From contig DASXAM010000095.1 in assembly GCA_036404275.1 (NCBI GenBank), positions 1 to 12,489 of the forward strand: a DNA stretch of 12,489 bases. The letters are read 5' to 3'. The position numbers were made by a program, and so were the translations under genes. This document shows positions 1 to 6,394 of the stretch, piece by piece. This DNA comes from AP-15 sp036404275 (GTDB lineage: Bacteria; Pseudomonadota; Alphaproteobacteria; ATCC43930; CGMCC-115725). How positions within the stretch are numbered: position 1 is the stretch's first letter; every line of letters starts with the position of its first letter. Under the pieces are notes generated by a model. That model worked only from the letters and a program-made list of their open reading frames with translations, was not told where the DNA came from and made no database searches.

Positions 1-274
1 CGGGATCGGGCTCGCTACCGGGCTTGAGCCGCAGGCGCGGGATCTCGCGCAATACCTTGCCGTCCCATTGGGTGAATTTGAAGGGCGGCACCGGGGCCAG
101 CTCGATCGCCGGGTTTTGCGCCAGCACATCCTGCAAGAACCGGATCCAGGTTTTGCGGATGCCGGTCTCGCCATCGGGCAGATAGCGGAGATGAGGGCCG
201 GCCGCCGCGGCGAGGGTGCGGAACACGGTTTCGGCATCGGGCAACGGGATGCTGCCGACAAAATGGACGATCAT
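1..274 (-). CDS. MetE/UROD-like hypothetical protein, N-terminal 91 residues (runs off the window)
   Basis: Only the N-terminus is present; the gene continues past base 1. The ATG at 274 is preceded by GGGAGGG with a 4-nt gap. The protein begins MIVHFVGSIPLPDAETVF and continues with LPDGETGIRKTWIRFL at about residues 37-52. The early 'GS-P' motif and the 'PDGETG..W' motif resemble uncharacterised proteins related to the cobalamin-independent methionine synthase / uroporphyrinogen decarboxylase TIM-barrel superfamily. This is from memory of the family, not a search. The catalytic metal-binding residues of MetE lie towards the C-terminus, so the function cannot be judged here. It starts 22 bp after the CoA-transferase stop on the same strand, so the two are probably co-transcribed and may serve one catabolic route. 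No signal peptide or membrane segment is visible. The coding call is firm; the family assignment is moderate. Confidence 0.6.
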   Translation of the reverse strand, partial: MIVHFVGSIPLPDAETVFRTLAAAAGPHLRYLPDGETGIRKTWIRFLQDVLAQNPAIELAPVPPFKFTQWDGKVLREIPRLRLKPGSEPDP

Positions 275-278
275 CGCG

Positions 279-285
279 CCCTCCC
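279..285 (-). promoter_or_regulatory. Ribosome binding site of the MetE/UROD-like gene
   Basis: GGGAGGG on the minus strand, 4 nt before the ATG at 274. It fixes the start of the partial gene and shows that it has its own initiation site within the probable operon. Confidence 0.6.
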
Positions 286-296
286 GGCTGTCGAGG

Positions 297-1481
297 TCAG
301 ACCACCCCGCGCTCGCGCAACCCGGCGACGGCAGCGGCATCGTAGCCGAGATCGCGCAACACCGCCTCGGTATGCTGGCCCTGGTCGGGGGTCGGGCGCA
401 ACTCGTCGGGCTGCGGGTAGGCGCTCAGATGTATCGGCTGGCCGACCACCTTTTGCGCGCCGAGCTTTGGGTGGCTGACCGGTTTGGCGATCCCGAGATG
501 CTGGACCTGCGGGTCGGCAAAGGTGCGGTCGATCGTGTTGATCGGCCCGCAGGGCACACCGACCTTGTTCAGCAATTCGACCCAATAGTCACTCGGGTGC
601 CGGCGCACGATTTCGTTCAAATGCGCGATCAATGCCTCGCGGTTTTTGGCACGCGCGGCCACGGTCGCAAAATCCGGATGGCTGAGCAGATCCTTGGCGC
701 CGGCCGCTTCACAGAAGCGGCGCCACAGATTGTCGCCCGAAGCGGCGATGTTGATGTAGCCGTCGGCGGTCTGGAACATGCCGGTGCCGGGCGAGGTCGG
801 ATGGAAATTGCCTTCCTGGCCGGCGACTTCGCCTTTCATCAGATAGCGCGCCGCCTGGAAATCGAGCATGTATATCTGCGCTTCGAGCAACGAGGTGTGG
901 ACCCACTGGCCTTCACCGGTACGCTCGCGGTTCAACAGCGCCAGCACGATCCCGTAAGACAGTAAGAGGCCGGCGGAGGTGTCGTTGATCGCGATGCCGA
1001 CGCGCACCGGTCCCTGGCCCGCATGGCCGGTGATCGACATCAGCCCGCCCATGCCTTGCGCGATCTGGTCGACGCCGGGGCGCCCGGCATAGGGTCCGTC
1101 CTGGCCAAAGCCCGAGATGCTGCCATAGACGATGCGCGGGTTGACCTTTTTGACCGCCTCGTAATCGACACCGAGCCGGTGCTTGACGTCGGAGCGGTAA
1201 TTTTCGACGACGACATCAGCGCGCTTGGCGAGCTTAAAGAAAATTTCGAGCCCTTCCTTGCTCTTCAAATTGAGCGTCATCGAGCGCTTGTTGCGGTGCA
1301 AATTCTGAAAATCGAAACCGTCGCGGCGGCTGCCGGTGGCGTCGACCTGCTCACCGGGCGGCTCGATCTTGAGCACGTCGGCGCCCCAATCGGCGAGCTG
1401 GCGGACGGCGGTCGGCCCCGCGCGATGCGCGGTCAGATCGATGACGAAAAAGTCGTCGAGCGGGAGCGGCGCGGTCGTCAT
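297..1481 (-). CDS. CaiB/BaiF family acyl-CoA transferase (class III CoA-transferase)
   Basis: 394 residues, the usual length for class III CoA-transferases, which move CoA between carboxylic acids through aspartyl-CoA intermediates in the cytoplasm. The N-terminus has the family's Rossmann-like start (FFVIDLTAHRAGP, then DWGADVLKIEPP at residues 31-42) and the conserved NLHRNKRSMTLNLK region (60-73). GFGQDGPYAGRPGVD lies at about 124-138. The catalytic aspartate is D167 in GIAINDTSAG, matching Asp169 of formyl-CoA transferase. The C-terminal GVPCGPINTI motif is also typical. An ATG further upstream (1583) is open, but the start at 1481 is chosen because AGGAGGA lies 9 nt before it and the family N-terminus begins there. 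The substrate cannot be read from the sequence; succinyl-CoA, formyl-CoA, or a carnitine-like thioester are all possible. It sits 34 bp after the LTXXQ gene and 22 bp before the MetE/UROD-like gene. Confidence 0.95.
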   Translation of the reverse strand: MTTAPLPLDDFFVIDLTAHRAGPTAVRQLADWGADVLKIEPPGEQVDATGSRRDGFDFQNLHRNKRSMTLNLKSKEGLEIFFKLAKRADVVVENYRSDVKHRLGVDYEAVKKVNPRIVYGSISGFGQDGPYAGRPGVDQIAQGMGGLMSITGHAGQGPVRVGIAINDTSAGLLLSYGIVLALLNRERTGEGQWVHTSLLEAQIYMLDFQAARYLMKGEVAGQEGNFHPTSPGTGMFQTADGYINIAASGDNLWRRFCEAAGAKDLLSHPDFATVAARAKNREALIAHLNEIVRRHPSDYWVELLNKVGVPCGPINTIDRTFADPQVQHLGIAKPVSHPKLGAQKVVGQPIHLSAYPQPDELRPTPDQGQHTEAVLRDLGYDAAAVAGLRERGVV

Positions 1482-1490
1482 CGGCGGTTT

Positions 1491-1497
1491 TCCTCCT
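1491..1497 (-). promoter_or_regulatory. Ribosome binding site deciding the CoA-transferase start
   Basis: AGGAGGA on the minus strand, 9 nt before the ATG at 1481. This near-consensus site supports the internal ATG over the earlier in-frame start at 1583, which would add 34 arginine- and proline-rich residues overlapping the upstream gene. Confidence 0.75.
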
Positions 1498-1515
1498 GTT
1501 TTCGGGATGGGCTCG

Positions 1516-2004
1516 TCATTCGCCGGGGCCCTGGCGAAACACCGTGTCGGCGGCGCGCTGCTGCGCCGGCGAGAGGCTCGCATAGAGCGCCTGCAGCGCG
1601 GGCAGCAGCCGTTTCATGCCGGCGAGGTCCTGCTCGCCATATTGGATCGCCATGCGCAATGCTTCGACAGCACTCTCGTTGGCCGGGGGCCGAAGCTGCG
1701 CGGCGGCGCGCGCATTCTCGCGCATGATTTCGGCAACCGCAGCAAAGCGCGGTTCCTGAGCGGGGGTGATTGCCAGCCGTTGGTGCAATTGGGCGATGTC
1801 GGCCTCAACATTGCCCAGCGGCGCCGTCGGCTGCGCCTGGGCCAGGACTAAGGCGTGCGTCGACCCCGCGGGCGCCGCATGGCAGGGCCCACCGAAAAGG
1901 GCAAAGCAAAAAGCGAGCGATACGCCGAGGAGAGCCGGCCGCCCTGTCCGAATGACCCCTCGCCTCATCGTCGGGCCTTTGCGTTGTTTCGCGGCCCTAG
2001 GCAT
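1516..2004 (-). CDS. Periplasmic LTXXQ-motif (Spy/CpxP-like) protein
   Basis: 162 residues from the ATG at 2004 (GAGGAG 3 nt upstream). An alternative ATG at 1968 gives 150 residues with a more compact signal peptide, and a TTG at 2028 is possible but weaker. A signal peptide is clear: a basic stretch (MRRGVIRTGR), a hydrophobic core (PALLGVSLAFCFALFG) and a likely cleavage after CHA (about residue 43). The mature part is helical and carries two LTXXQ-like motifs, ITPAQ at about 79-83 and LSPAQ at about 144-148, the hallmark of the Spy/CpxP periplasmic family. Known members act as envelope-stress or metal-responsive adaptors and ATP-independent chaperones. Which of these applies here is unknown. 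No two-component pair is nearby. It is divergent from the Wzz-like gene across 92 bp, and its stop is 34 bp before the CoA-transferase, so it may lead that transcription unit. Confidence 0.8.
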   Translation of the reverse strand: MPRAAKQRKGPTMRRGVIRTGRPALLGVSLAFCFALFGGPCHAAPAGSTHALVLAQAQPTAPLGNVEADIAQLHQRLAITPAQEPRFAAVAEIMRENARAAAQLRPPANESAVEALRMAIQYGEQDLAGMKRLLPALQALYASLSPAQQRAADTVFRQGPGE

Positions 2005-2007
2005 GCA

Positions 2008-2013
2008 CTCCTC
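2008..2013 (-). promoter_or_regulatory. Ribosome binding site of the LTXXQ-protein gene
   Basis: GAGGAG on the minus strand, 3 nt before the ATG at 2004. The spacing is short, so the downstream ATG at 1968 (AAAGG 7 nt before it) remains possible. Confidence 0.4.
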
Positions 2014-2096
2014 ACGGTATTGTTTCAAGTCCTCGCAGGATCGCCCTATTTCCGCCGCGCGGGACGGGAATCCTCCTATGATCGGCAGAGTGGGGA

Positions 2097-4085
2097 ATGT
2101 CGGTTGCCTCTGATGGTGCGATGGCCTCGATAGGGAAGTCGGCGCGACGCCGGGCGATCGTCTTTTGCGTCGTATTTTTTCCGGCGGCTGCGGCGAGCCT
2201 CGTTTACGTTTTTACCCGGCCGCCGGAATACCGGGCGGTGGCGCGGCTGCAGATTTCGCCGGCCTCGGTCGTGACCCAGCCGGCCGACGCCAGGGACACG
2301 CCGACGGTCGCGACCGATGCAAAGTCGTTTCTGACCGAAGTCCAGACATTGACCAGCCGTCCGCTGCTGCAGGATGTCCTTGACCGGTTGAAAAGCGACG
2401 GCGGACTGCCCGATTTGGGGCCGGACCCGGTGGCGTCGGTGCAGCAGATGCTGCATGTCGAGCCAATCGGGGGCACGCAGATCGTTCAGCTCGCGGCGGT
2501 CGGACCGCAGCCGGAATTCGAGCCGCGGCTCGTCAACACCGTGGCACGAGTTTATCGGCAGCACGTTGCCGACGCTTACAAGAGCCTCGCCGCCAGCACC
2601 ACCGGCGAAGTCGGCGACGAAATTCGGGCGCTCGACAAGGAGGTCGCGGCAAAGCGGCAGGCGGTCAATGCGTTTCGCGACCGCTACGACATCGTCTCGA
2701 TGGAGCACAAGGAGAACGACGTGCTCGCCGACATCGAGGGCTTGAGCGAATCCTACACCGACGCCAATGAAAAGCTGGCCAAGGCGCAAGGGCATTTGCA
2801 GGCGCTCAGGAGCTCGATCGCCGCCGGCAGGGCCGTTTTCCGCGCCAAGGACGACCCGACCCTTGCCGATCTGCAGCAGCGCGTCTCGGCGGCGCGCGAG
2901 CAATGGCACGATTTGCAGCGCCGGTTCACGCCCAACTACCTCGCGATGGACGCCGATGCAAAGTCGCTGCGCGCGCGGCTCGACAATCTCGAAGACCAGC
3001 TCAAAGCGCAGCACGGCGCCGGCGAGCGGGCGGCATTGGCCCAGGCGCAGGAAGATGTGTCGTCGGCGCAAGCCGAGGTCGAGCGCTTGCGCAAAAACGT
3101 CGCCGACAACCAGAAGCAGGCGCAGGAATTTGCGACGCATCTCAACGAATACAAGACGATGCGGGAGGATCTGGACCATCTCGAAGGGATGCACCGCGCC
3201 GCACTCGACCGGCTCGCCAAATTGCAGGCGAGCGAGCGCGAGCGCGCGCCGCATGCCGAGCTGTTGGAGGTTGCGGCACCGAGCAACGAGCCGTGGCGGC
3301 CGGATTACCGGCTCGATGCGCTGATCGCGGTCGGCGGGTCGCTCGGACTCGGCCTCTTCGCGGCATGGTTCGCCGATTTTATCGCCGGGCCCGCGCCATT
3401 GCCGGCGGCGGTGGTGCAGCATCAGCACTCCTGGGCGCCGGGTTTGCTCGCACGCGAAACGCCCCCACCAGAACTGCTTTCGGCACCGGAGATCGGGCTT
3501 CTCCCCACCTCGCAGCGGCCGCCGCGAGAGCTTGCCGATCGGGAGATCGGGGCGCTCGTCGCGGCGACGACCGAGGATGCGCGCCCCGCCGTGGTCGGGC
3601 TTTTGATGGGGCTCACCGCCGAGGAGCTAGCGGCTTTGCGCTGGGACCAAATTGATTTGCCCGATAGGATGATCCGGCTCGATGGCGAAGGGGCGCGCAC
3701 CGTGCCGCTGGCGGAACCTCTGCTCGGGCTGCTCGCCATGCGCCGTCGGCAGCAGCCGGAAGCGGAGGGCACCGTGCTGCGGCGGGCCGATGGCGGCCCG
3801 CTCGCAACCGACGAGATCGGGCGCCTCGTCCTTTTCGGCGCCTACGATGCCGCACTCGACCAGCCGCATGAGGTGACCGCACAGGCGCTGCGCTACACCT
3901 ATTTGAGCTTTCTGCTGCGACAAGGGGTGCGCGCTGCTGATATCGGCCGCATTGCCGGGCCGATCCCGCAGCAGGAATTGCTCGCCTATATGCAATTGCA
4001 CTCGCCCGCGGCGCGGCGTCCGATCGACGAGATCGAGCGGGTCCTTCCGGCGCTGCGCGAGCGCGCCGAAAGCGGGACCGGTTGA
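2097..4085 (+). CDS. Wzz/GumC-type polysaccharide co-polymerase fused to a degenerate tyrosine-recombinase domain
   Basis: 662 residues. Residues 19-39 form the first membrane helix, followed by a Wzz-type segment (PPEYRAVARLQIS, about 42-54). Residues 165-385 are a long periplasmic coiled coil. A proline-containing stretch (APSNEPWRPD, about 394-403) leads into the second membrane helix (407-429). This is the plan of inner-membrane polysaccharide co-polymerases, which set chain length and couple synthesis to export. A proline-rich linker (430-475) follows. Residues 477-655 then resemble the catalytic domain of XerC/XerD-like recombinases: LLMGLTAEELAALRWDQIDL (502-521), GEGARTVPL (530-538), VTAQALRYTY (593-602), and AYMQL (630-634). 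Four of the six catalytic residues are replaced (T507, E531, Q596, P622); R599 and Y631 remain. BY-kinase Walker motifs are absent. The start at 2097 has only a weak GTGGGGA ribosome site; ATG 2121 is an alternative. The stop overlaps the next gene. The Wzz part is firm; the fold of the tail is inferred from motif spacing. Confidence 0.9.
   Translation: MSVASDGAMASIGKSARRRAIVFCVVFFPAAAASLVYVFTRPPEYRAVARLQISPASVVTQPADARDTPTVATDAKSFLTEVQTLTSRPLLQDVLDRLKSDGGLPDLGPDPVASVQQMLHVEPIGGTQIVQLAAVGPQPEFEPRLVNTVARVYRQHVADAYKSLAASTTGEVGDEIRALDKEVAAKRQAVNAFRDRYDIVSMEHKENDVLADIEGLSESYTDANEKLAKAQGHLQALRSSIAAGRAVFRAKDDPTLADLQQRVSAAREQWHDLQRRFTPNYLAMDADAKSLRARLDNLEDQLKAQHGAGERAALAQAQEDVSSAQAEVERLRKNVADNQKQAQEFATHLNEYKTMREDLDHLEGMHRAALDRLAKLQASERERAPHAELLEVAAPSNEPWRPDYRLDALIAVGGSLGLGLFAAWFADFIAGPAPLPAAVVQHQHSWAPGLLARETPPPELLSAPEIGLLPTSQRPPRELADREIGALVAATTEDARPAVVGLLMGLTAEELAALRWDQIDLPDRMIRLDGEGARTVPLAEPLLGLLAMRRRQQPEAEGTVLRRADGGPLATDEIGRLVLFGAYDAALDQPHEVTAQALRYTYLSFLLRQGVRAADIGRIAGPIPQQELLAYMQLHSPAARRPIDEIERVLPALRERAESGTG
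3525..4061 (+). other. Pseudo-tyrosine-recombinase domain within the Wzz-like protein
   Basis: Codons for about residues 477-655 of the fusion protein. The separation of aligned positions equals that in XerD as I recall its numbering: T507 to E531 is 24 residues (R148 to K172), R599 to P622 is 23 (R247 to H270), and R599 to Y631 is 32 (R247 to Y279). The hydrophobic pattern around each box is intact, so the fold is probably kept while strand-cleavage chemistry is very unlikely. Placed after the second membrane helix, the domain should face the cytoplasm. Confidence 0.75.
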
Positions 4086-4714
4086 AGCTCTCGGGGTACC
4101 GGGTATGCGCCATCGCCACGGTGATGGTGCTGTGCACGTTCGGGTCCCTATCGGCGCGGGCGGCGCCGGCCTTTATGGTCTCGGTCTGCCTTGCCGATGT
4201 CGAATATTCGATCGCGTGCTGGGAACGCAGCTCGCTCGAAGCGGCGCGGCGGCTCGAACAGATCTTTATCGAGGATTATACGACCCGGCGAACGACCGGC
4301 TCGCTGCAAATCTGGTTTGCATTGAACACCTCGCAAAGCGAGCAATTGCGGTTTTTGCGCGAGGTCGAGGACCGGGCGATCCAGGCAGCAGTCAGAAAGA
4401 TGCAAGCGGCCGTCGATACCGAGACATCGACGCCGAATTCGTCACAAGCGCCGATGTTTTCACAAGCGCCGGCGCAGTCTTCGGACGAGGGATCGCCGGG
4501 TCAGACAGCCGCCGACCAGGCGCACCTTCTCGCCCAGTTGTTGCAAAAGCGGCATGAGGACATCCAGAAATGGCGCGAGGATGCGACGGTCGAGGCGCGC
4601 AAGGAGTCGAACTGGTCGCATGACTGGGCAAGCCGAACCCACGTCTACAAACCCGGCCCGGCCCTCGACGCGCTGGTGCGCAGCCCCAACGGCAATTCGA
4701 GCGGGAGCCCGTAG
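4082..4714 (+). CDS. Secreted/periplasmic protein of unknown function, translationally coupled to the Wzz-like gene
   Basis: 210 residues, starting with TTG in the overlap TTGA with the previous stop, a classic coupling arrangement. The TTG start is chosen because it gives a full signal peptide: MKLSGYR, a hydrophobic core to about residue 21, and cleavage after ARA (about 27). An ATG at 4121 would remove the basic n-region. The mature protein has two cysteines early on (C36 and C46, a possible disulfide), an amphipathic helical stretch with many charged residues (48-112), a Ser/Gln/Ala/Pro-rich linker (115-145) and a second charged helix (145-175). I do not recognise a family. Because it is co-translated with a polysaccharide co-polymerase whose bulk lies in the periplasm, it may be a periplasmic partner of that protein; this is inference. 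It converges on the exonuclease gene with only 9 bp between the stops. Confidence 0.8.
   Translation: MKLSGYRVCAIATVMVLCTFGSLSARAAPAFMVSVCLADVEYSIACWERSSLEAARRLEQIFIEDYTTRRTTGSLQIWFALNTSQSEQLRFLREVEDRAIQAAVRKMQAAVDTETSTPNSSQAPMFSQAPAQSSDEGSPGQTAADQAHLLAQLLQKRHEDIQKWREDATVEARKESNWSHDWASRTHVYKPGPALDALVRSPNGNSSGSP
4442..4471 (+). repeat. Short in-frame direct repeat in the linker of the secreted protein
   Basis: TCACAAGCGCCG occurs at 4442-4453 and again at 4460-4471, an 18-bp period that is a multiple of three. It encodes SQAP twice (residues 121-124 and 127-130). It looks like a small tandem duplication in a low-complexity linker. Confidence 0.7.
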
Positions 4715-4723
4715 AGCCTCCGC

Positions 4724-5551
4724 CTATCCGAGCTCGCCGAGACGGTCGGCCAGCCGGTTGAGGCCCCAATCGCGCGCCAATTTTGCCGCTTCGCCCCAGC
4801 TCGGCGTCTGATCGTCCAATGCCGGCAGCGGCGCCGTCGCGTCCATCGTGGCGATCCTGCGGTAAAGCCGCAGTTTTTCGGCGGCGGCGGGGAACCGCCC
4901 TTCGGCGAGCAGCGCTTCCAGCGAGCCGTAACGGTGCAGCAACGCCGCGGCGGTCTTTGCCCCGATCCCCTTGGCACCCGGGATCTTGTCGGACGGGTCG
5001 CCGCGCAATGCGATAAAGTCGGGCACCTGGGCCGGGTCGACGCCATAGCGCTCGCGCACCTCGGCTGGGCCGATGCGGGCGATTTCGCCGGCGCGGACCG
5101 GCTGCAAGATCGTCGTCGAGGGCGAGGCAAGCTGAAACGCGTCACGGTCGCCGCTCGCCACCAGCGCCGTCCCACCCTGCCGTTCCTCCTGCACCACCGC
5201 GGCGGCAAGAAAATCGTCGGCCTCGTATCCGGGCGCCTTGCCATTGGCAAAGCCGCAAGCGGCAACGAATTGCGGCAGCACGTCGAGCTGCTCGACGAGC
5301 TCGGCATCAAACACCCGCCCGGACTGATAGGTTTCGAGCGCGTCATGCCGGTAAGTCGGTGCGTCGAGCGTGTCCCAGCCGACCAGCACCGCCCGCGGCT
5401 GCTCCTCGGTGTAGAACCGCAGCAGAAAATTGGCGAACCCGACAATCGCACCGCCGCCCTTGTCGCCGCGCCGCCGGATCGATTTCGGCAGCGCGTGGTA
5501 GGCGCGGTGGGCGAACGAATCGCCGTCGATGACGAGCAACGGCCGGGTCAC
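4724..5551 (-). CDS. Stand-alone 5'-3' exonuclease / flap endonuclease domain protein
   Basis: 275 residues, resembling the 5' nuclease domain of DNA polymerase I without the polymerase. Such enzymes remove 5' flaps and RNA primers using two metal ions. The acidic cluster is complete: D9 and D11 (VIDGD), D60 (GWD), E111/D112/D113 (GYEADDF), D135 and D137 (SGDRD), and D185 and D188 (RGDPSDKIPG). The helix-3-turn-helix DNA-binding motif IPGAKGIGAKTAAALL follows at about 190-205. The arch region APTYRHDALETYQSGR has Gln76 where many family members have a catalytically helpful Lys (the YK..R motif). The GTG at 5551 is preferred because AGAGG lies 6 nt upstream and the first beta-strand starts there; an ATG at 5605 would add 18 unrelated residues. 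The gene is divergent from the alpha/beta hydrolase and converges with the secreted-protein gene. A role in replication or repair is likely, possibly backing up PolA. Confidence 0.93.
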   Translation of the reverse strand: MTRPLLVIDGDSFAHRAYHALPKSIRRRGDKGGGAIVGFANFLLRFYTEEQPRAVLVGWDTLDAPTYRHDALETYQSGRVFDAELVEQLDVLPQFVAACGFANGKAPGYEADDFLAAAVVQEERQGGTALVASGDRDAFQLASPSTTILQPVRAGEIARIGPAEVRERYGVDPAQVPDFIALRGDPSDKIPGAKGIGAKTAAALLHRYGSLEALLAEGRFPAAAEKLRLYRRIATMDATAPLPALDDQTPSWGEAAKLARDWGLNRLADRLGELG

Positions 5552-5557
5552 GATGTG

Positions 5558-5562
5558 CCTCT
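5558..5562 (-). promoter_or_regulatory. Ribosome binding site supporting the GTG start of the exonuclease
   Basis: AGAGG on the minus strand, 6 nt before the GTG at 5551. No comparable site precedes the in-frame ATG at 5605. Confidence 0.5.
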
Positions 5563-5624
5563 GCTTAGTGCATTCTCGCCGTGGTGCTATCGTTGCCGCC
5601 CGCATCTATTGTGGCAACCTGTCA

Positions 5625-6389
5625 ATGAACTCGCCCGAATTTCTGCCCCGCCCGGACGGCGCGGCGCTGGCTTACCGCCGGGTCGCGGGAGCGGCGCCGG
5701 GGATCGTTTTTTTGGCCGGGTTGCGCTCCGACATGACCGGCAACAAGGCGGTGTTTCTCGACGATTATTGCCGGCGTCGCGGCCGCGCTTATGTCCGGTT
5801 CGATTATTTCGGCCATGGCATATCGGGCGGCGATTTTGCCCAGGGCACGGTCGGCCGCTGGGCCGAGGATGCGGTCGCGGTCATCGACGCGCTGACCCAA
5901 GGGCCGCAAATCCTGGTCGGGTCGAGCCTCGGCGGCTGGCTCATGCTGTTGGCCGCGCTTGTCCGCCGCGACCGGGTCCGGGCGCTGGTCGGCATCGCCG
6001 CCGCGCCCGACGCCACCGAGGATTTGCTGTGGCCCCGTCTCGATGCGGCGCAGCGCCGGGAGCTGATGACCAATGGCTCGGTGACCTTGCCCTCGGAATA
6101 CGACCCCGCCGGCTACACCTACAGCCGCAATCTGATCGAGGAGGGAAGGCGGCACCTGCTGATGCGCGGGACGATCGAGCTCGACTGCCCGGTGCGACTC
6201 TTGCACGGCATGGAGGACACCTCGGTGCCATGGCAGACGAGCCTTCGCCTCGCCGAGCATCTCGCCAGCCGTGATGTGGCGCTCACCCTCGTCAAGGGCG
6301 GCGACCACCGCCTCTCGACGCCCGCCGATCTCGCTCGCCTCGGCCGCATCCTCGACGCATTGGCCGATATCGGTCCCGATCGCGCCTGA
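5625..6389 (+). CDS. Alpha/beta hydrolase, ABHD10-like
   Basis: 254 residues with the full serine-hydrolase triad: nucleophile S101 in GSSLGG (GxSxG elbow, 99-104), acid D198 in LHGMEDTSVP, and base H228 in GGDHRLS. The oxyanion-side motif VFLAGLRSDMTGNKA (about 28-42) and the RFDYFGHGISGG segment (58-69) resemble bacterial relatives of mitochondrial ABHD10, a thioesterase/acyl-glucuronide deacylase. The substrate here is unknown; an ester or thioester is expected. No signal peptide, so it is probably cytoplasmic. An upstream in-frame ATG at 5529 is open but would read into the divergent exonuclease gene, and the family N-terminus fits the ATG at 5625. No clear Shine-Dalgarno is present before that ATG, and the leader is only 73 bp to the divergent start. 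The gene converges on the MFS gene with 5 bp between stops. Confidence 0.92.
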   Translation: MNSPEFLPRPDGAALAYRRVAGAAPGIVFLAGLRSDMTGNKAVFLDDYCRRRGRAYVRFDYFGHGISGGDFAQGTVGRWAEDAVAVIDALTQGPQILVGSSLGGWLMLLAALVRRDRVRALVGIAAAPDATEDLLWPRLDAAQRRELMTNGSVTLPSEYDPAGYTYSRNLIEEGRRHLLMRGTIELDCPVRLLHGMEDTSVPWQTSLRLAEHLASRDVALTLVKGGDHRLSTPADLARLGRILDALADIGPDRA

Positions 6390-6394
6390 CCCGG

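Noticed and set aside
2060..2096. TATGAT (2078-2083) as a -10 box for the Wzz-like gene
   Set aside because: No -35-like hexamer occurs at 16-18 bp, and the distance to the ATG is very short, so I do not call a promoter.
2076..3428. 450-residue open frame antisense to the Wzz-like gene
   Set aside because: It is Arg/Leu/Val-rich without recognisable domains, covers a convincing gene on the other strand and has the pattern produced by GC-rich third positions.
3525..4061. A functional integrase marking a mobile element or attachment site
   Set aside because: Four catalytic residues are missing, the domain is an in-frame part of a membrane protein, and no tRNA, direct-repeat ends, or other mobility genes are nearby.
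4934..6274. 446-residue plus-strand frame spanning the exonuclease and hydrolase
   Set aside because: It crosses two well-supported divergent genes in a different frame and shows no domain.
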